Of a stretch of DNA of 64,000 nucleotides, positions 51,758 through 60,746 are shown piece by piece. How positions within the stretch are numbered: position 1 is the first letter of the stretch; each line of letters opens with the position of its first letter. The stretch comes from Paenisporosarcina sp049671445 (GTDB lineage Bacteria > Bacillota > Bacilli > Bacillales_A > Planococcaceae). The position numbers and the translations under genes were made by a program. The notes below the pieces were generated by a model. It was not told the origin of the DNA. It did no database searches and saw nothing but the letters and a program-made list of their open reading frames with translations. Location of the stretch: contig NZ_JBATUX010000118.1 in the NCBI RefSeq assembly GCF_049671445.1, positions 186,001 to 250,000 of the forward strand. Reading direction: 5' to 3'.

Positions 51758-53047
51758 ATGAAGATTATTACAAGCTTATTAGCAGTTAGTGTAATTATTT
51801 TGGGCGTATTTTTATATACTTCTAAGCAAAACGAGCTAGCTTTAGAAAATGATTTGAGAGCCCAATACACGAATCGGATGACGGAAGCGTCAGAAAAACT
51901 TAATGAATTACAAGAATCAGTTCAAAGTGCTACAGTTTACAAGGATCCAGCTGCACAAGCAGAACCACTTGAAGAGATTTGGAGACTTTCTTCAGAAATC
52001 AAAAGTGATATTTCTTCGCTACCACTCCAACAAGATTTTTCGAATGAATGGATGAATTACTTAGGTCGTCTTGGAGATTATGCGAAATTAAAGAGTCAAG
52101 GCAAAGTGCCAGAAGAAAAATGGTTAACAGTGACAACAAACGTAGCAAAAAATTTAGATGAATTTTCATATGAATGGCAAAATGCTTCAACAGAATTATT
52201 AGCAAAACAACAATCATTTTCGAAATGGCAAAAAGAAATCAAAGCAGCTCAACCTTCTGAACAATGGTCTAAAATGTCGAAGACAGTTAAGGGCTATTCG
52301 GAAAGTGATTTTCCTCTAACCGCGAGTGAATCGGACGATCAAAAGAAAAAAGATTTAAAAGCAATGAAAGATAAACCCGTTACAGAAAAACAAGTAGTAA
52401 AAGAAATGAAAGAAACGTTTCCACTATTGAAAAATGCTAAGATAGTTGTTTCATCCAGCAAACCTGGAGCTTCGTATCCGTTTTATCATATTTCATTCAA
52501 CGAAGGAATTCGAACTGGGTATATGGATTACACACAAAAAGGTGGACATCTGTTATCCATGTTAATTGAACGTCCAATTGGAAAAGAACGTATACCTCAA
52601 GAACAAATGAAAGGAAAGGCCAAAGAAGCTGTTAAGGCATATGGATTTGAAGATGTTGAATTAGTGGAATCACGTGAAAATCATTTAGTTTGGCATGTTG
52701 TTTTTGTTCGTTTGGATCCAGTGAACAAAGCTCGAGTTTATGCAGATGCAATACAATTAAAACTAGCCAAAGATGATGGAGAAATCCTAGGTGTCAACAC
52801 GATGGAATATATCCAAAAAGAAAAGCTACCAGAGCAAAAATTAGTACCTGTAAATTGGAAGGAATATTTTACAGATCAAGTTACCATTCAGAGTGAAGTA
52901 CTAGCGTATACCGAAAACAATGAACTCCAACAACGTCTTTGTTATGAAGTAATGGTGTTAAAAGAGACCAAAGATGATAGTCACACATTCAGAATTTTAG
53001 TCGATACAGAAACGCATGAAGTATTGAATTCTGAAATGATGTATTAG
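51758..53047 (+). CDS. ypeB: Germination protein YpeB
   Basis: 429 residues. Needed for SleB stability and localisation. N-terminal membrane anchor (about 2-18), helical domain, then PepSY repeats (about 210-429; KAKEAVKAYGFEDVELVESREN is one). ATG 51758 follows GAGGAGGG; upstream ATG 51743 is inside the sleB end. The stop TAG lies inside the head of a tandem-repeat element, so the last codons may be set by that element. Confidence 0.93.
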   Translation: MKIITSLLAVSVIILGVFLYTSKQNELALENDLRAQYTNRMTEASEKLNELQESVQSATVYKDPAAQAEPLEEIWRLSSEIKSDISSLPLQQDFSNEWMNYLGRLGDYAKLKSQGKVPEEKWLTVTTNVAKNLDEFSYEWQNASTELLAKQQSFSKWQKEIKAAQPSEQWSKMSKTVKGYSESDFPLTASESDDQKKKDLKAMKDKPVTEKQVVKEMKETFPLLKNAKIVVSSSKPGASYPFYHISFNEGIRTGYMDYTQKGGHLLSMLIERPIGKERIPQEQMKGKAKEAVKAYGFEDVELVESRENHLVWHVVFVRLDPVNKARVYADAIQLKLAKDDGEILGVNTMEYIQKEKLPEQKLVPVNWKEYFTDQVTIQSEVLAYTENNELQQRLCYEVMVLKETKDDSHTFRILVDTETHEVLNSEMMY

Positions 53048-53160
53048 GAGAATATTGGATAGTTGCAACGAAACAACAAAAGTTGCAACCAAATCGATAA
53101 AGTTGCAACCAAATCACGAAAGTTGCAACCAAAAGCCAAAAGTTGCAACGAAACCAAAAT
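53043..53160 (+). repeat. 20-bp-period tandem repeat element, copy C
   Basis: Head ATTAGGAG (53043-53050), three variable bases, ATTGGATAGTTGC (53054-53066), then five units starting AGTTGCAAC(G/C)AAA at 53061, 53081, 53101, 53121 and 53141. Spacing is exactly 20 bp. The head overlaps the ypeB stop codon (53045-53047). No spacer-like unique sequence separates units, only a variable seven-base tail within each. Confidence 0.92.
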
Positions 53161-53202
53161 GTCACGATAAAAAATCCGATTTTAATTAAATTACCAGCTA
53201 CG

Positions 53203-53231
53203 AAAGCTCACGCTAGTGGGCTTTTTTTTTT
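53203..53231 (+). terminator. Terminator downstream of ypeB and the repeat array
   Basis: AAAGCTCAC / GTGGGCTTT stem with long T-run. Confidence 0.75.
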
Positions 53232-53277
53232 ACTCCTGTGGTACAATTATGTGTGAGAACGTATAGGAGTGGATGAT

Positions 53278-53952
53278 GTGAAAAACAGTATACAAATAGC
53301 AATTGATGGGCCAGCAGCAGCTGGAAAAAGCACCATTGCAAAGCTAGCGGCTGAAGAACTTGGTTTTACATATATTGATACAGGAGCTATGTATCGAGCA
53401 ATTACGTATAAAGCACTTGAACGTCACATAGATTTAGAAAATGAAGAGGCTTTAACAAACTTGCTTCTAGAAACTAAAATTGATTTAATCCCGTCACATG
53501 ATGGACAACTTGTTTTTTTAGATGGTGAGAATGTTTCTGAAGCGATTCGCTCTACCTTAGTGACATCTTCTGTTTCTGAAGTAGCTGCACATGCAAGTCT
53601 GCGAGAAGAAATGGTAAGACGACAATTAAAAATGGCGGAAAGTGGTGGTGTGGTGATGGACGGTCGCGACATCGGCACACATGTATTAGTTCACGCCGAA
53701 CTAAAGGTCTTTATGTCTGCAACAGTAGATGAACGAGCAAAACGACGCCAGTTGGATAATGAGCGACGTGGAATCAATTCACATGTAGATCAACTGAAAA
53801 AAGAGATTGCAGAACGAGACAAAATGGATAGCGAACGAGAAGCTTCACCTCTTATACAGGCAACAGATGCAATTTACTTGGATACAACAAACTTAACAAT
53901 TAATGAAGCTGCTAATCACATTATTCAATTAGCGAAGGAAAGGATGAGCTAA
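53278..53952 (+). CDS. cmk: Cytidylate kinase
   Basis: 224 residues. Phosphorylates CMP and dCMP. P-loop IDGPAAAGKSTIAK, then YIDTGAMYRAIT, VMDGRDIGTHVL and RAKRRQLDNERRG. The GTG at 53278 is chosen because ATAGGAGTGG stands upstream; the GTG 53269 lies within it. First gene of cmk-plsC-ypfD. Confidence 0.95.
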   Translation: MKNSIQIAIDGPAAAGKSTIAKLAAEELGFTYIDTGAMYRAITYKALERHIDLENEEALTNLLLETKIDLIPSHDGQLVFLDGENVSEAIRSTLVTSSVSEVAAHASLREEMVRRQLKMAESGGVVMDGRDIGTHVLVHAELKVFMSATVDERAKRRQLDNERRGINSHVDQLKKEIAERDKMDSEREASPLIQATDAIYLDTTNLTINEAANHIIQLAKERMS

Positions 53953-54537
53953 ATGAACATGTACCAATTCGCAAAAAATCTTGTGTGGACAACACTAAAG
54001 CCAATATATCGTTTTGACATAAAAGGCTTAGAACATTTTCCTGAAACAGGAGGAGTATTGGTTTGCTCAAATCATATCGATGCTCTTGATCCACCTGTGG
54101 TAGGAATAACTGCCCCAAGACCGGTTCATTTTATGGCAAAAGAAGAGCTGTTTAACATGCCGATATTAAAACCTTTATTGCCAAAATTAAATGCGTTTCC
54201 TGTTAAAAGAGGATTAAGTGACCGTGAAGCATTAAGAAGAGCATTAGCTTTATTGAAAAATGGAGATGTAATGGGTCTTTTCCCTGAAGGTACTCGTAGT
54301 AAGGATGGTAAGCTCGGGAAAGGCTTTTCAGGAGCTGGTTTTTTTGCTTTAAAAGGTGATGCTGACGTTGTACCGTGTGCCATTATCGGTCCTTATAAGC
54401 CATTCAAGCGACTAAAAGTGGTGTATGGCAAGCCGATTATCATGCAGCCTTATCGCGATCGAAAAGCGACTGCAGATGAAGTGACATTAGTAATTATGAG
54501 TGAAATTCAAAAGCTATTAAACGATAATAAGTCATAA
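53953..54537 (+). CDS. plsC: 1-acyl-glycerol-3-phosphate acyltransferase
   Basis: 194 residues. Makes phosphatidic acid at the membrane. Acyltransferase motifs SNHIDALDPP (HxxxxD) and LFPEGTRSKDGK, with VPCAIIGP near the end. ATG follows the cmk stop directly. Confidence 0.93.
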   Translation: MNMYQFAKNLVWTTLKPIYRFDIKGLEHFPETGGVLVCSNHIDALDPPVVGITAPRPVHFMAKEELFNMPILKPLLPKLNAFPVKRGLSDREALRRALALLKNGDVMGLFPEGTRSKDGKLGKGFSGAGFFALKGDADVVPCAIIGPYKPFKRLKVVYGKPIIMQPYRDRKATADEVTLVIMSEIQKLLNDNKS

Positions 54538-54632
54538 AATTTAGTTTTTTTCCAAATTAAAGGGTAAATTTTTGTTTTTATTAGAGAATTCGCATAAAAT
54601 AAAGATTGGAACGTTGTGAAGGAGGATGCTAT

Positions 54633-55772
54633 ATGTCTGAGGAAATGAACTTGCAGGAAAACCAGGACTTCCGTGAAGGAAATCTTGTAAAAGGTACGGT
54701 TGCCCAAGTTGAGGATAAGGCAGTTACTGTCACAATTGAAGGTGCACCGTTTGATGGGATAATTCCGATAAGTGAACTGTCAAGCTTGCACATTGAAAAA
54801 GCTTCTGACGTCGTTTCCATCGGTGACGAATTAAATTTAATCATTACAAAAGTTGAAGACGACAATTTTGTGTTGTCTAAACGTAAAGTTGATGCCGCTG
54901 AAGCTTGGGATTCATTAGAACAAAAGTTTCATAGTGGAGAAATCATTGAAGCAGAAGTGAAGGACGTAGTAAAGGGTGGACTTGTAGTTGACCTTGGATT
55001 GCGTGGATTTGTTCCAGCTTCATTAGTTGAAGATCACTTTGTTGAATCGTTCGATGATTACAAAGGAAAAGTCTTAACATTTATCATTGTTGAAATGGAA
55101 AAAGATAAAAATCGATTAATCTTGTCTCATCGTGCAGTAGTTGAAGCTCAAAAAGAGTCAAACAAAAAAGATGTAATTGACCACATTCACGCTGGAGATG
55201 TATTAACTGGTACTGTACAACGAATTGCCGCTTTCGGTGCTTTTGTAGATTTAGGTGGAGTAGATGGACTTGTTCATATCTCTCAACTATCACATGAGCA
55301 TGTTGAGCAGGTTTCGGACGTTATTCATGAAGGTCAAGAAGTTAAAGTGAAAGTATTGTCTGTAGACCGTGATAGCGAGCGTATTTCCCTATCAATAAAA
55401 GATACGCTTCCAGGACCGTGGGAAGGTATCGAGGATAAAGCACCTCGAGGATCAGTTCAAACAGGCACTATTAAACGTCTAGTTTCATACGGTGCATTTG
55501 TAGAAGTATTCCCAGGTATTGAGGGTCTTGTTCATATTTCTCAAATTGCTCATTCTCATATCGGCACGCCGCATGAAGTGTTGAAAGAAGGGCAAGAAGT
55601 ACAAGTGAAAGTGTTAGACGTCAACAAAAAAGATAAACGATTATCACTGAGCATTAAAGATTTACTTGAAAAAGAAGATGGGTATTCAGGGACTGATTAC
55701 GAAATGCCTGAAGAATCAAAAGGTTTTTCAATCAGTGATGTAATTGGAGATAAATTAAAACACTTTAAATAA
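54633..55772 (+). CDS. ypfD: S1-domain RNA-binding protein YpfD (ribosomal S1 homologue)
   Basis: 379 residues with four S1 repeats at about residues 15-80, 97-165, 185-255 and 270-340; the last two carry the classic GAFVDLGG-DGLVHISQL and GAFVEVFPGIEGLVHISQI. B. subtilis YpfD is dispensable and unlike essential E. coli S1 has four, not six, repeats. ATG 54633 after AAGGAGGA. Confidence 0.93.
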   Translation: MSEEMNLQENQDFREGNLVKGTVAQVEDKAVTVTIEGAPFDGIIPISELSSLHIEKASDVVSIGDELNLIITKVEDDNFVLSKRKVDAAEAWDSLEQKFHSGEIIEAEVKDVVKGGLVVDLGLRGFVPASLVEDHFVESFDDYKGKVLTFIIVEMEKDKNRLILSHRAVVEAQKESNKKDVIDHIHAGDVLTGTVQRIAAFGAFVDLGGVDGLVHISQLSHEHVEQVSDVIHEGQEVKVKVLSVDRDSERISLSIKDTLPGPWEGIEDKAPRGSVQTGTIKRLVSYGAFVEVFPGIEGLVHISQIAHSHIGTPHEVLKEGQEVQVKVLDVNKKDKRLSLSIKDLLEKEDGYSGTDYEMPEESKGFSISDVIGDKLKHFK

Positions 55773-55784
55773 TGGAGAAAAACA

Positions 55785-56837
55785 ATGACTAGAGCTGAAC
55801 GAAAATTAGACCACATAAGACACGCGTTGTCGACAGGACAATCAAGAGCAACATGGTTAGATGATATTCGTTTTGTACATCAGGCTCTTCCCGATAGTAG
55901 CTGGGATAATGTGTCTTTGCATACTCAAATTGGCGAACTTGTTTTCGGTTCGCCTTTTTTTATTAATGCAATGACTGGAGGAGGAGGGGCTAAGACGACT
56001 GAGTTGAATAGTCAATTAGCTCGTATTTCTCGTGAAATGAATATTCCAATGGCGGTTGGATCTCAAATGGCCGCAATTAAAAATCCAGAAGAAATTGCCA
56101 CTTATTCCACCGTTCGAAAAGAAAATCCGGACGGTTTGATATTTGCCAATTTAGGCAGTGAAGCATCAGTAGATCAAGCCAAGAGAGCTGTCGATATGCT
56201 GGAAGCTAACGCTCTTCAAATACACCTCAATGTAATCCAAGAGTTGACCATGCCTGAAGGGGATCGTGACTTCAAAGGGGCATTGAATCGAATAGAACAG
56301 CTTGTAAACGAATTGGATATACCGGTTATCGTTAAAGAAACAGGTTTTGGAATTTCTCGAGAAGCGGCTATGAAACTTCAATCAATTAATGTAGCGGCTA
56401 TCGATGTAGGTGGCTTTGGTGGAACCAATTTTGCGGCGATTGAAAATGAACGCCGAAAGCGCAAACTTGCTTATTTTAATGACTGGGGAGTTCCGACAGC
56501 TGCAGCGTTAATTGAAACCTCTAACCTCAATTCTAAAATTCCCGTACTTGCTTCTGGAGGAATCCAACATGCACTCGATATGGTAAAATGTTTATCGCTC
56601 GGTGCCTCTGCAGTAGGTTTGGCTGGCAAAGTATTAAAAACCTTAGTTGAAGAAGGCGAACTGGCCACGATGGAAGAAATCAAAGAAATTAATGAAGATT
56701 TGACTATGTTAATGGTGTCGCTTGGTGCAAACACGATTCAAGATTTGCAAAAGGTCCCATTAATTATTTCGGGTGAATTACATCATTATTTAACTATCCG
56801 TGGTATTGATACATATACATACGCAAATCGTAAATAA
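55785..56837 (+). CDS. fni: Isopentenyl-diphosphate delta-isomerase type 2
   Basis: 350 residues. FMN-dependent interconversion of IPP and DMAPP for isoprenoids. TIM barrel with NAMTGGGGAKTTELN, the Glu/Gln-rich LQIHLNVIQELTMPEGDRDF, VKETGFGIS, VGGFGGTNFAAIE and ASGGIQHALDMVKCLSLGA. Starts 12 bp after ypfD, where B. subtilis has ypgA. Confidence 0.95.
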   Translation: MTRAERKLDHIRHALSTGQSRATWLDDIRFVHQALPDSSWDNVSLHTQIGELVFGSPFFINAMTGGGGAKTTELNSQLARISREMNIPMAVGSQMAAIKNPEEIATYSTVRKENPDGLIFANLGSEASVDQAKRAVDMLEANALQIHLNVIQELTMPEGDRDFKGALNRIEQLVNELDIPVIVKETGFGISREAAMKLQSINVAAIDVGGFGGTNFAAIENERRKRKLAYFNDWGVPTAAALIETSNLNSKIPVLASGGIQHALDMVKCLSLGASAVGLAGKVLKTLVEEGELATMEEIKEINEDLTMLMVSLGANTIQDLQKVPLIISGELHHYLTIRGIDTYTYANRK

Positions 56838-56880
56838 TAAAGAGATGTAGACATAAACAATGTCTGCATCTCTTTATTTT
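56838..56880. terminator. Terminator after fni
   Basis: AAAGAGATGTAGACAT / ATGTCTGCATCTCTTT stem. Confidence 0.85.
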
Positions 56881-57073
56881 GGCCATGGAGAATGTTTACG
56901 TGACATGAGGATTTTACAAGTAACGACATTCTATCAAACAATTGCATAGGCTAAATCACGAAAAGAAGAGATTTCCTATCACTTCTCCCAGCACCATTAT
57001 CGAGCGAACATGGCGTTTTACGCGTTTCTTATGTATAATACTTTAGAGAAGAATTTGGAAGGATGTAATAAAT

Positions 57074-58384
57074 ATGCCTAAACCGGTAGTAGCAATAGTT
57101 GGTCGCCCTAATGTAGGGAAATCAACAATCTTTAATCGAATAGTTGGAGAACGCGTTTCCATCGTGGAAGATATTCCAGGAATAACACGTGATCGTATAT
57201 ATAGTTCGGCTGATTGGCTAGCTCATGAATTTAATTTAATTGATACAGGTGGAATTGACATTGGGGACGAGCCTTTCTTAGAACAGATTCGTGCCCAAGC
57301 TGAAATTGCCATTCAAGAAGCAGACGTTATTATTTTCTTGACGAATGGTCGAGAAGGCGTCACAGCAGCTGATGAGCAAGTAGCAAAAATATTATATAAA
57401 ACGAAAAAACCTGTTGTGTTAGCAATTAATAAAATTGATAATCCGGATATGCGTCCGATGATCTATGATTTCTATTCATTAGGATTCGGTGAGCCATTCC
57501 CGATTTCAGGTTCTCACGGACTTGGTCTTGGAGATTTATTAGATGAAGTAGCGAAGAATTTCCCTGAAGAAGATGAAGAGATTTATCCTGAAAATGTGAT
57601 CAAGTTTTCACTAATTGGTCGTCCTAATGTTGGAAAGTCTTCTTTAGTGAACTCATTCTTAGGTGATGAGCGTGTTATTGTTAGTGAAATAGCAGGGACA
57701 ACTCGTGATGCAATTGATACACAATATGAATACGAAGACCAACCATATGTCATCATCGATACAGCGGGGATGCGTAAAAAAGGTAAAGTTTACGAAACCA
57801 CTGAAAAATATAGTGTGCTTCGTGCATTAAAAGCTATTGAACGCTCTGATGTTGTTTTAGTTGTTATTAACGCAGAAGAAGGAATTCAAGAGCAAGATAA
57901 AAAAATTGCTGGGTACGCGCATGAAGCGGGTAAAGCAATTATTATCGTTGTTAATAAATGGGATGCAGTTGAAAAAGATGAGAAAACCATGAATAAAATG
58001 ACAAAATTAATTCGTGCGCATTTCTTGTTCTTAGACTATGCACCAATTATTTTCGTTTCTGCCGTAACCAAACAACGTGTACACTCTATTTTACCAATTA
58101 TCAACCGTGTAAGTGAAAATCACGCAATGCGCGTTACTTCTAGTGTCTTAAATGAAGTAATTGAAGACTCAGTTGCTCGTAACCCTGCACCAACAGACAA
58201 AGGACGTCGTCTGCGCATTTATTACGCTACTCAAGTTGCGATTAAGCCGCCAACATTTGTGGTATTTGTAAACGAACCAGAAATTATGCATTTCTCATAT
58301 GAACGATTCTTAGAAAATCGAATTCGTGAATCCTTCGATTTCGAAGGGACACCAATTCGCCTTATTACACGTGCTCGAACGTAA
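57074..58384 (+). CDS. der: Ribosome assembly GTPase Der (EngA)
   Basis: 436 residues. Tandem GTPase needed for 50S maturation. First G domain: GRPNVGKSTIFNR, IPGITRD, DTGG, NKID. Second: GRPNVGKSSLVNS, IAGTTRDAID, DTAGMRKKG, NKWD. C-terminal KH-like domain ends FDFEGTPIRLITR. Followed 27 bp later by gpsA. Confidence 0.97.
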   Translation: MPKPVVAIVGRPNVGKSTIFNRIVGERVSIVEDIPGITRDRIYSSADWLAHEFNLIDTGGIDIGDEPFLEQIRAQAEIAIQEADVIIFLTNGREGVTAADEQVAKILYKTKKPVVLAINKIDNPDMRPMIYDFYSLGFGEPFPISGSHGLGLGDLLDEVAKNFPEEDEEIYPENVIKFSLIGRPNVGKSSLVNSFLGDERVIVSEIAGTTRDAIDTQYEYEDQPYVIIDTAGMRKKGKVYETTEKYSVLRALKAIERSDVVLVVINAEEGIQEQDKKIAGYAHEAGKAIIIVVNKWDAVEKDEKTMNKMTKLIRAHFLFLDYAPIIFVSAVTKQRVHSILPIINRVSENHAMRVTSSVLNEVIEDSVARNPAPTDKGRRLRIYYATQVAIKPPTFVVFVNEPEIMHFSYERFLENRIRESFDFEGTPIRLITRART

Positions 58385-58411
58385 TTCGCATAAGTAAGGG
58401 AGATTTAATAC

Positions 58412-59434
58412 ATGGAAAACATAGTCGTTTTAGGTGCCGGCAGTTGGGGGACAGCTCTTAGTATTGTCCTTGCTGAAAATGGTCACAATTGTTTGGTCTG
58501 GTCGCACCGAGAGGATCAATCAAATGAAATTAATCATCAACATTCGAATGAAAAATATCTTCCAGGGACAGTACTTCCTTCTACATTAACAGCGACTTCA
58601 TCATTAAAAGAAGCGGCCATCCACGGTAAAATAATCGTGATGGCAGTTCCAACTAAAGGGATTCGTGAAGTTTGTCGTGATTTAAGAGAATGGATTCAAG
58701 AACCTATTCTTTTTGTTCATGTATCTAAAGGGATTGAACCCGATTCCTTAAAACGAATTTCTGAAGTTATGCGAGAAGAAATACCTGCGCATTTAATTGA
58801 AGAAATTGTAGTTCTTTCTGGACCAAGTCACGCAGAAGAAGTGGTGTTAAAACACCCGACTACTGTTACAGCTGCCTGTGAAGATATTCTATATGCTGAA
58901 AAAGTACAAGACTTATTCATGAACGGCAATTTTCGTGTATATACCAATTCAGATGTAATTGGCGTCGAAATTGGTGGTGCATTAAAAAATATTATTGCAC
59001 TAGGTGCCGGCATTTCGGATGGTCTAGGATACGGTGATAATGCAAAGGCTGCTTTAATTACAAGAGGTCTTGCTGAAATTGCTCGTCTTGGAACCAAAAT
59101 GGGTGCTAATCCCTTAACGTTTTCTGGTTTGACTGGAATTGGTGATTTAATTGTGACTTGTACTAGTGTCCATTCTAGAAACTGGCGTGCTGGAAACCTC
59201 TTAGGTAAAGGCATGAAGCTTGATGAAGTATTAGCTCAAATGGGTATGGTTGTAGAAGGCGTTCGAACCACAAAAGCAGCCTATCAATTATCTCAATTTC
59301 ACAATGTACCAATGCCAATAACTAGCGCTTTATATGCTGTGTTATTTGAACATGTCGACCCTAAAACAGCAGTGGATCAATTAATGGACCGTGTTAAGAA
59401 ACAAGAGATGGAAGACTTATTTGAATATCTTTAA
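58412..59434 (+). CDS. gpsA: Glycerol-3-phosphate dehydrogenase [NAD(P)+]
   Basis: 340 residues. Supplies sn-glycerol 3-phosphate for phospholipids. NAD site VVLGAGSWGTALSIVLAENG; GPSHAEEV; the catalytic Lys in GGALKNIIALGAGISDGLGYGDN; GLTGIGDLIVTCTS. Cotranscribed with der, then a terminator. Confidence 0.96.
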   Translation: MENIVVLGAGSWGTALSIVLAENGHNCLVWSHREDQSNEINHQHSNEKYLPGTVLPSTLTATSSLKEAAIHGKIIVMAVPTKGIREVCRDLREWIQEPILFVHVSKGIEPDSLKRISEVMREEIPAHLIEEIVVLSGPSHAEEVVLKHPTTVTAACEDILYAEKVQDLFMNGNFRVYTNSDVIGVEIGGALKNIIALGAGISDGLGYGDNAKAALITRGLAEIARLGTKMGANPLTFSGLTGIGDLIVTCTSVHSRNWRAGNLLGKGMKLDEVLAQMGMVVEGVRTTKAAYQLSQFHNVPMPITSALYAVLFEHVDPKTAVDQLMDRVKKQEMEDLFEYL

Positions 59435-59441
59435 ATCGTCA

Positions 59442-59479
59442 CAAAACAAGAGGTAGTGAGTCTGCACCTCTTGTTTTTT
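59442..59479. terminator. Terminator after gpsA
   Basis: AAAACAAGAGGT / (C)ACCTCTTGTTTT stem with T-run. Confidence 0.85.
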
Positions 59480-59525
59480 CATGATATACTTATTTGCTGA
59501 GAGATAGTGAAGGGTGGTTATATTT

Positions 59526-59729
59526 ATGTCATCACTAGATAAAATGTGGGTTTCATTTGCTTCCATGGGCTTTTTGATGATTTCTATGGGTTTAATTTAT
59601 ATTAGTAGGCACAAAATCAATAATCGTGTAATTAAATTTATTTTTGCAACTGTAGCGTATGTACTTTTAATAGGTGGATTTTTAAGTATGATTTATATTG
59701 TATTTAGTGGTCCAACTGGAAGCTCGTGA
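59526..59729 (+). CDS. DUF2768 membrane protein, YphE-like
   Basis: 67 residues, two membrane helices (about 8-26 and 37-60) with SRHKINNRVIKF between them and a VFSGP end, as in B. subtilis YphE. AAGGGTGG before ATG 59526. Same strand as yphF, 9 bp gap. Function unknown. Confidence 0.8.
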   Translation: MSSLDKMWVSFASMGFLMISMGLIYISRHKINNRVIKFIFATVAYVLLIGGFLSMIYIVFSGPTGSS

Positions 59730-59738
59730 GGTGGAAAA

Positions 59739-60455
59739 ATGAAAAGAATATCACTTATCAGTCTATTATTTTTTACTTCTATACTGCTAACGGGTTGTAT
59801 GTACCCAGACTCAGAGCGTGCTGAAAACCAAAAGCCATATGAAGATCAACTATATTCAGTTCAAGTTGCTGTGGAAAAGTATCAAGAGGCATCAGGTGGT
59901 TTACTTCCAATAAAAACCAGAGATCAAAGTGTTGATCAATACATTAAGTATCCTATTGAATTTGAAAAAATTGCTCCTGCTTATTTAAGTGAAATTCCGC
60001 CAAACGCTTACGAAAATGGTGGACTGTTTCAATATGTCATTATTAATGTAGAAGAAAATCCAACTGTTAAATTAGTTGATTTGCGTTCTGCTGAAAAAAT
60101 CAGAGACTTAAATATTAAAATTGGCGTGAATGGCTATGGCCCGATAGCTGGGAAAATAGCCGAGAATGTTTACAAATTAGACTATAAAAAAATGGGATAT
60201 AAGGATGAACAAACGGTTCCAAGTCCTTATTCAGATGTGAACCTCCCGCTAGTTGCTACAGGGGACGGAACGATTTATATCGATTACTCAATTGAATTAA
60301 ATCGAATTCTTCAAGAAGATAAACCTAATGTAAAACCTGGCGAAGATATTCGTTATCTACTTGTTGAAAAATTCCCTGTGCTACCAGCGTATTCCCTCCC
60401 GTATACTGTTAATGAAAATAATGAACCAGAATTCTTGAACAAGGATGTAAAATAA
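59739..60455 (+). CDS. yphF: Lipoprotein YphF
   Basis: 238 residues. Lipoprotein signal with lipobox LLTGC (Cys at residue 20), then a soluble external domain with QLYSVQVAVEKYQEASGGLLPI. It sits in the B. subtilis yphF place before spoIVA. Function unknown; a spore role is possible from the context. Confidence 0.85.
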   Translation: MKRISLISLLFFTSILLTGCMYPDSERAENQKPYEDQLYSVQVAVEKYQEASGGLLPIKTRDQSVDQYIKYPIEFEKIAPAYLSEIPPNAYENGGLFQYVIINVEENPTVKLVDLRSAEKIRDLNIKIGVNGYGPIAGKIAENVYKLDYKKMGYKDEQTVPSPYSDVNLPLVATGDGTIYIDYSIELNRILQEDKPNVKPGEDIRYLLVEKFPVLPAYSLPYTVNENNEPEFLNKDVK

Positions 60456-60672
60456 ATAAAGTTACTGAATTTAATTTAAAGTCACTATAACTGTATTGTT
60501 GATTTCCGTTTCAACACTATTCCATGTACCGAAGCTAGTGCAACGATACATAAAACAATAGCACCGGTCTTCGAAGCTCGTTGGCGTCTTAGAGCTCGTC
60601 CTAGGATAGCGTAGCTGTTTTGTGGTATATCGAAAGCAATAGTGAAAATAGCTAATTTAAAAGAAATAAAGA

Positions 60673-60707
60673 CAAACGTTTCATGCATATGCATGAAACG
60701 TTTTTTT
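60673..60707. terminator. Terminator upstream of spoIVA
   Basis: AAACGTTTCATGCA / TGCATGAAACGTTT near-perfect palindrome with T-run. The 60456-60672 stretch holds no supported gene. Confidence 0.8.
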
Positions 60708-60711
60708 GGTG

Positions 60712-60720
60712 CATAAAATA
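60712..60720 (+). promoter_or_regulatory. Possible sigma-E -10 for spoIVA
   Basis: CATAAAATA fits the sigma-E/K -10 pattern CATANNNTA, 26 bp before the ATG. The -35 is weak (GCATGAA) and lies in the terminator stem. Confidence 0.3.
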
Positions 60721-60746
60721 AAGTGCGTAGGAAAGGGGGCCATGAT

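Noticed and set aside
53061..53160. CRISPR-like array
   Set aside because: Units are 20 bp with only seven variable bases, no unique spacers of 30 bp or so and no cas genes.
60485..60694. Minus-strand 69-codon ORF between yphF and spoIVA
   Set aside because: Its ATG lies inside the terminator palindrome and no ribosome site or family match is visible, although one hydrophobic stretch is present.
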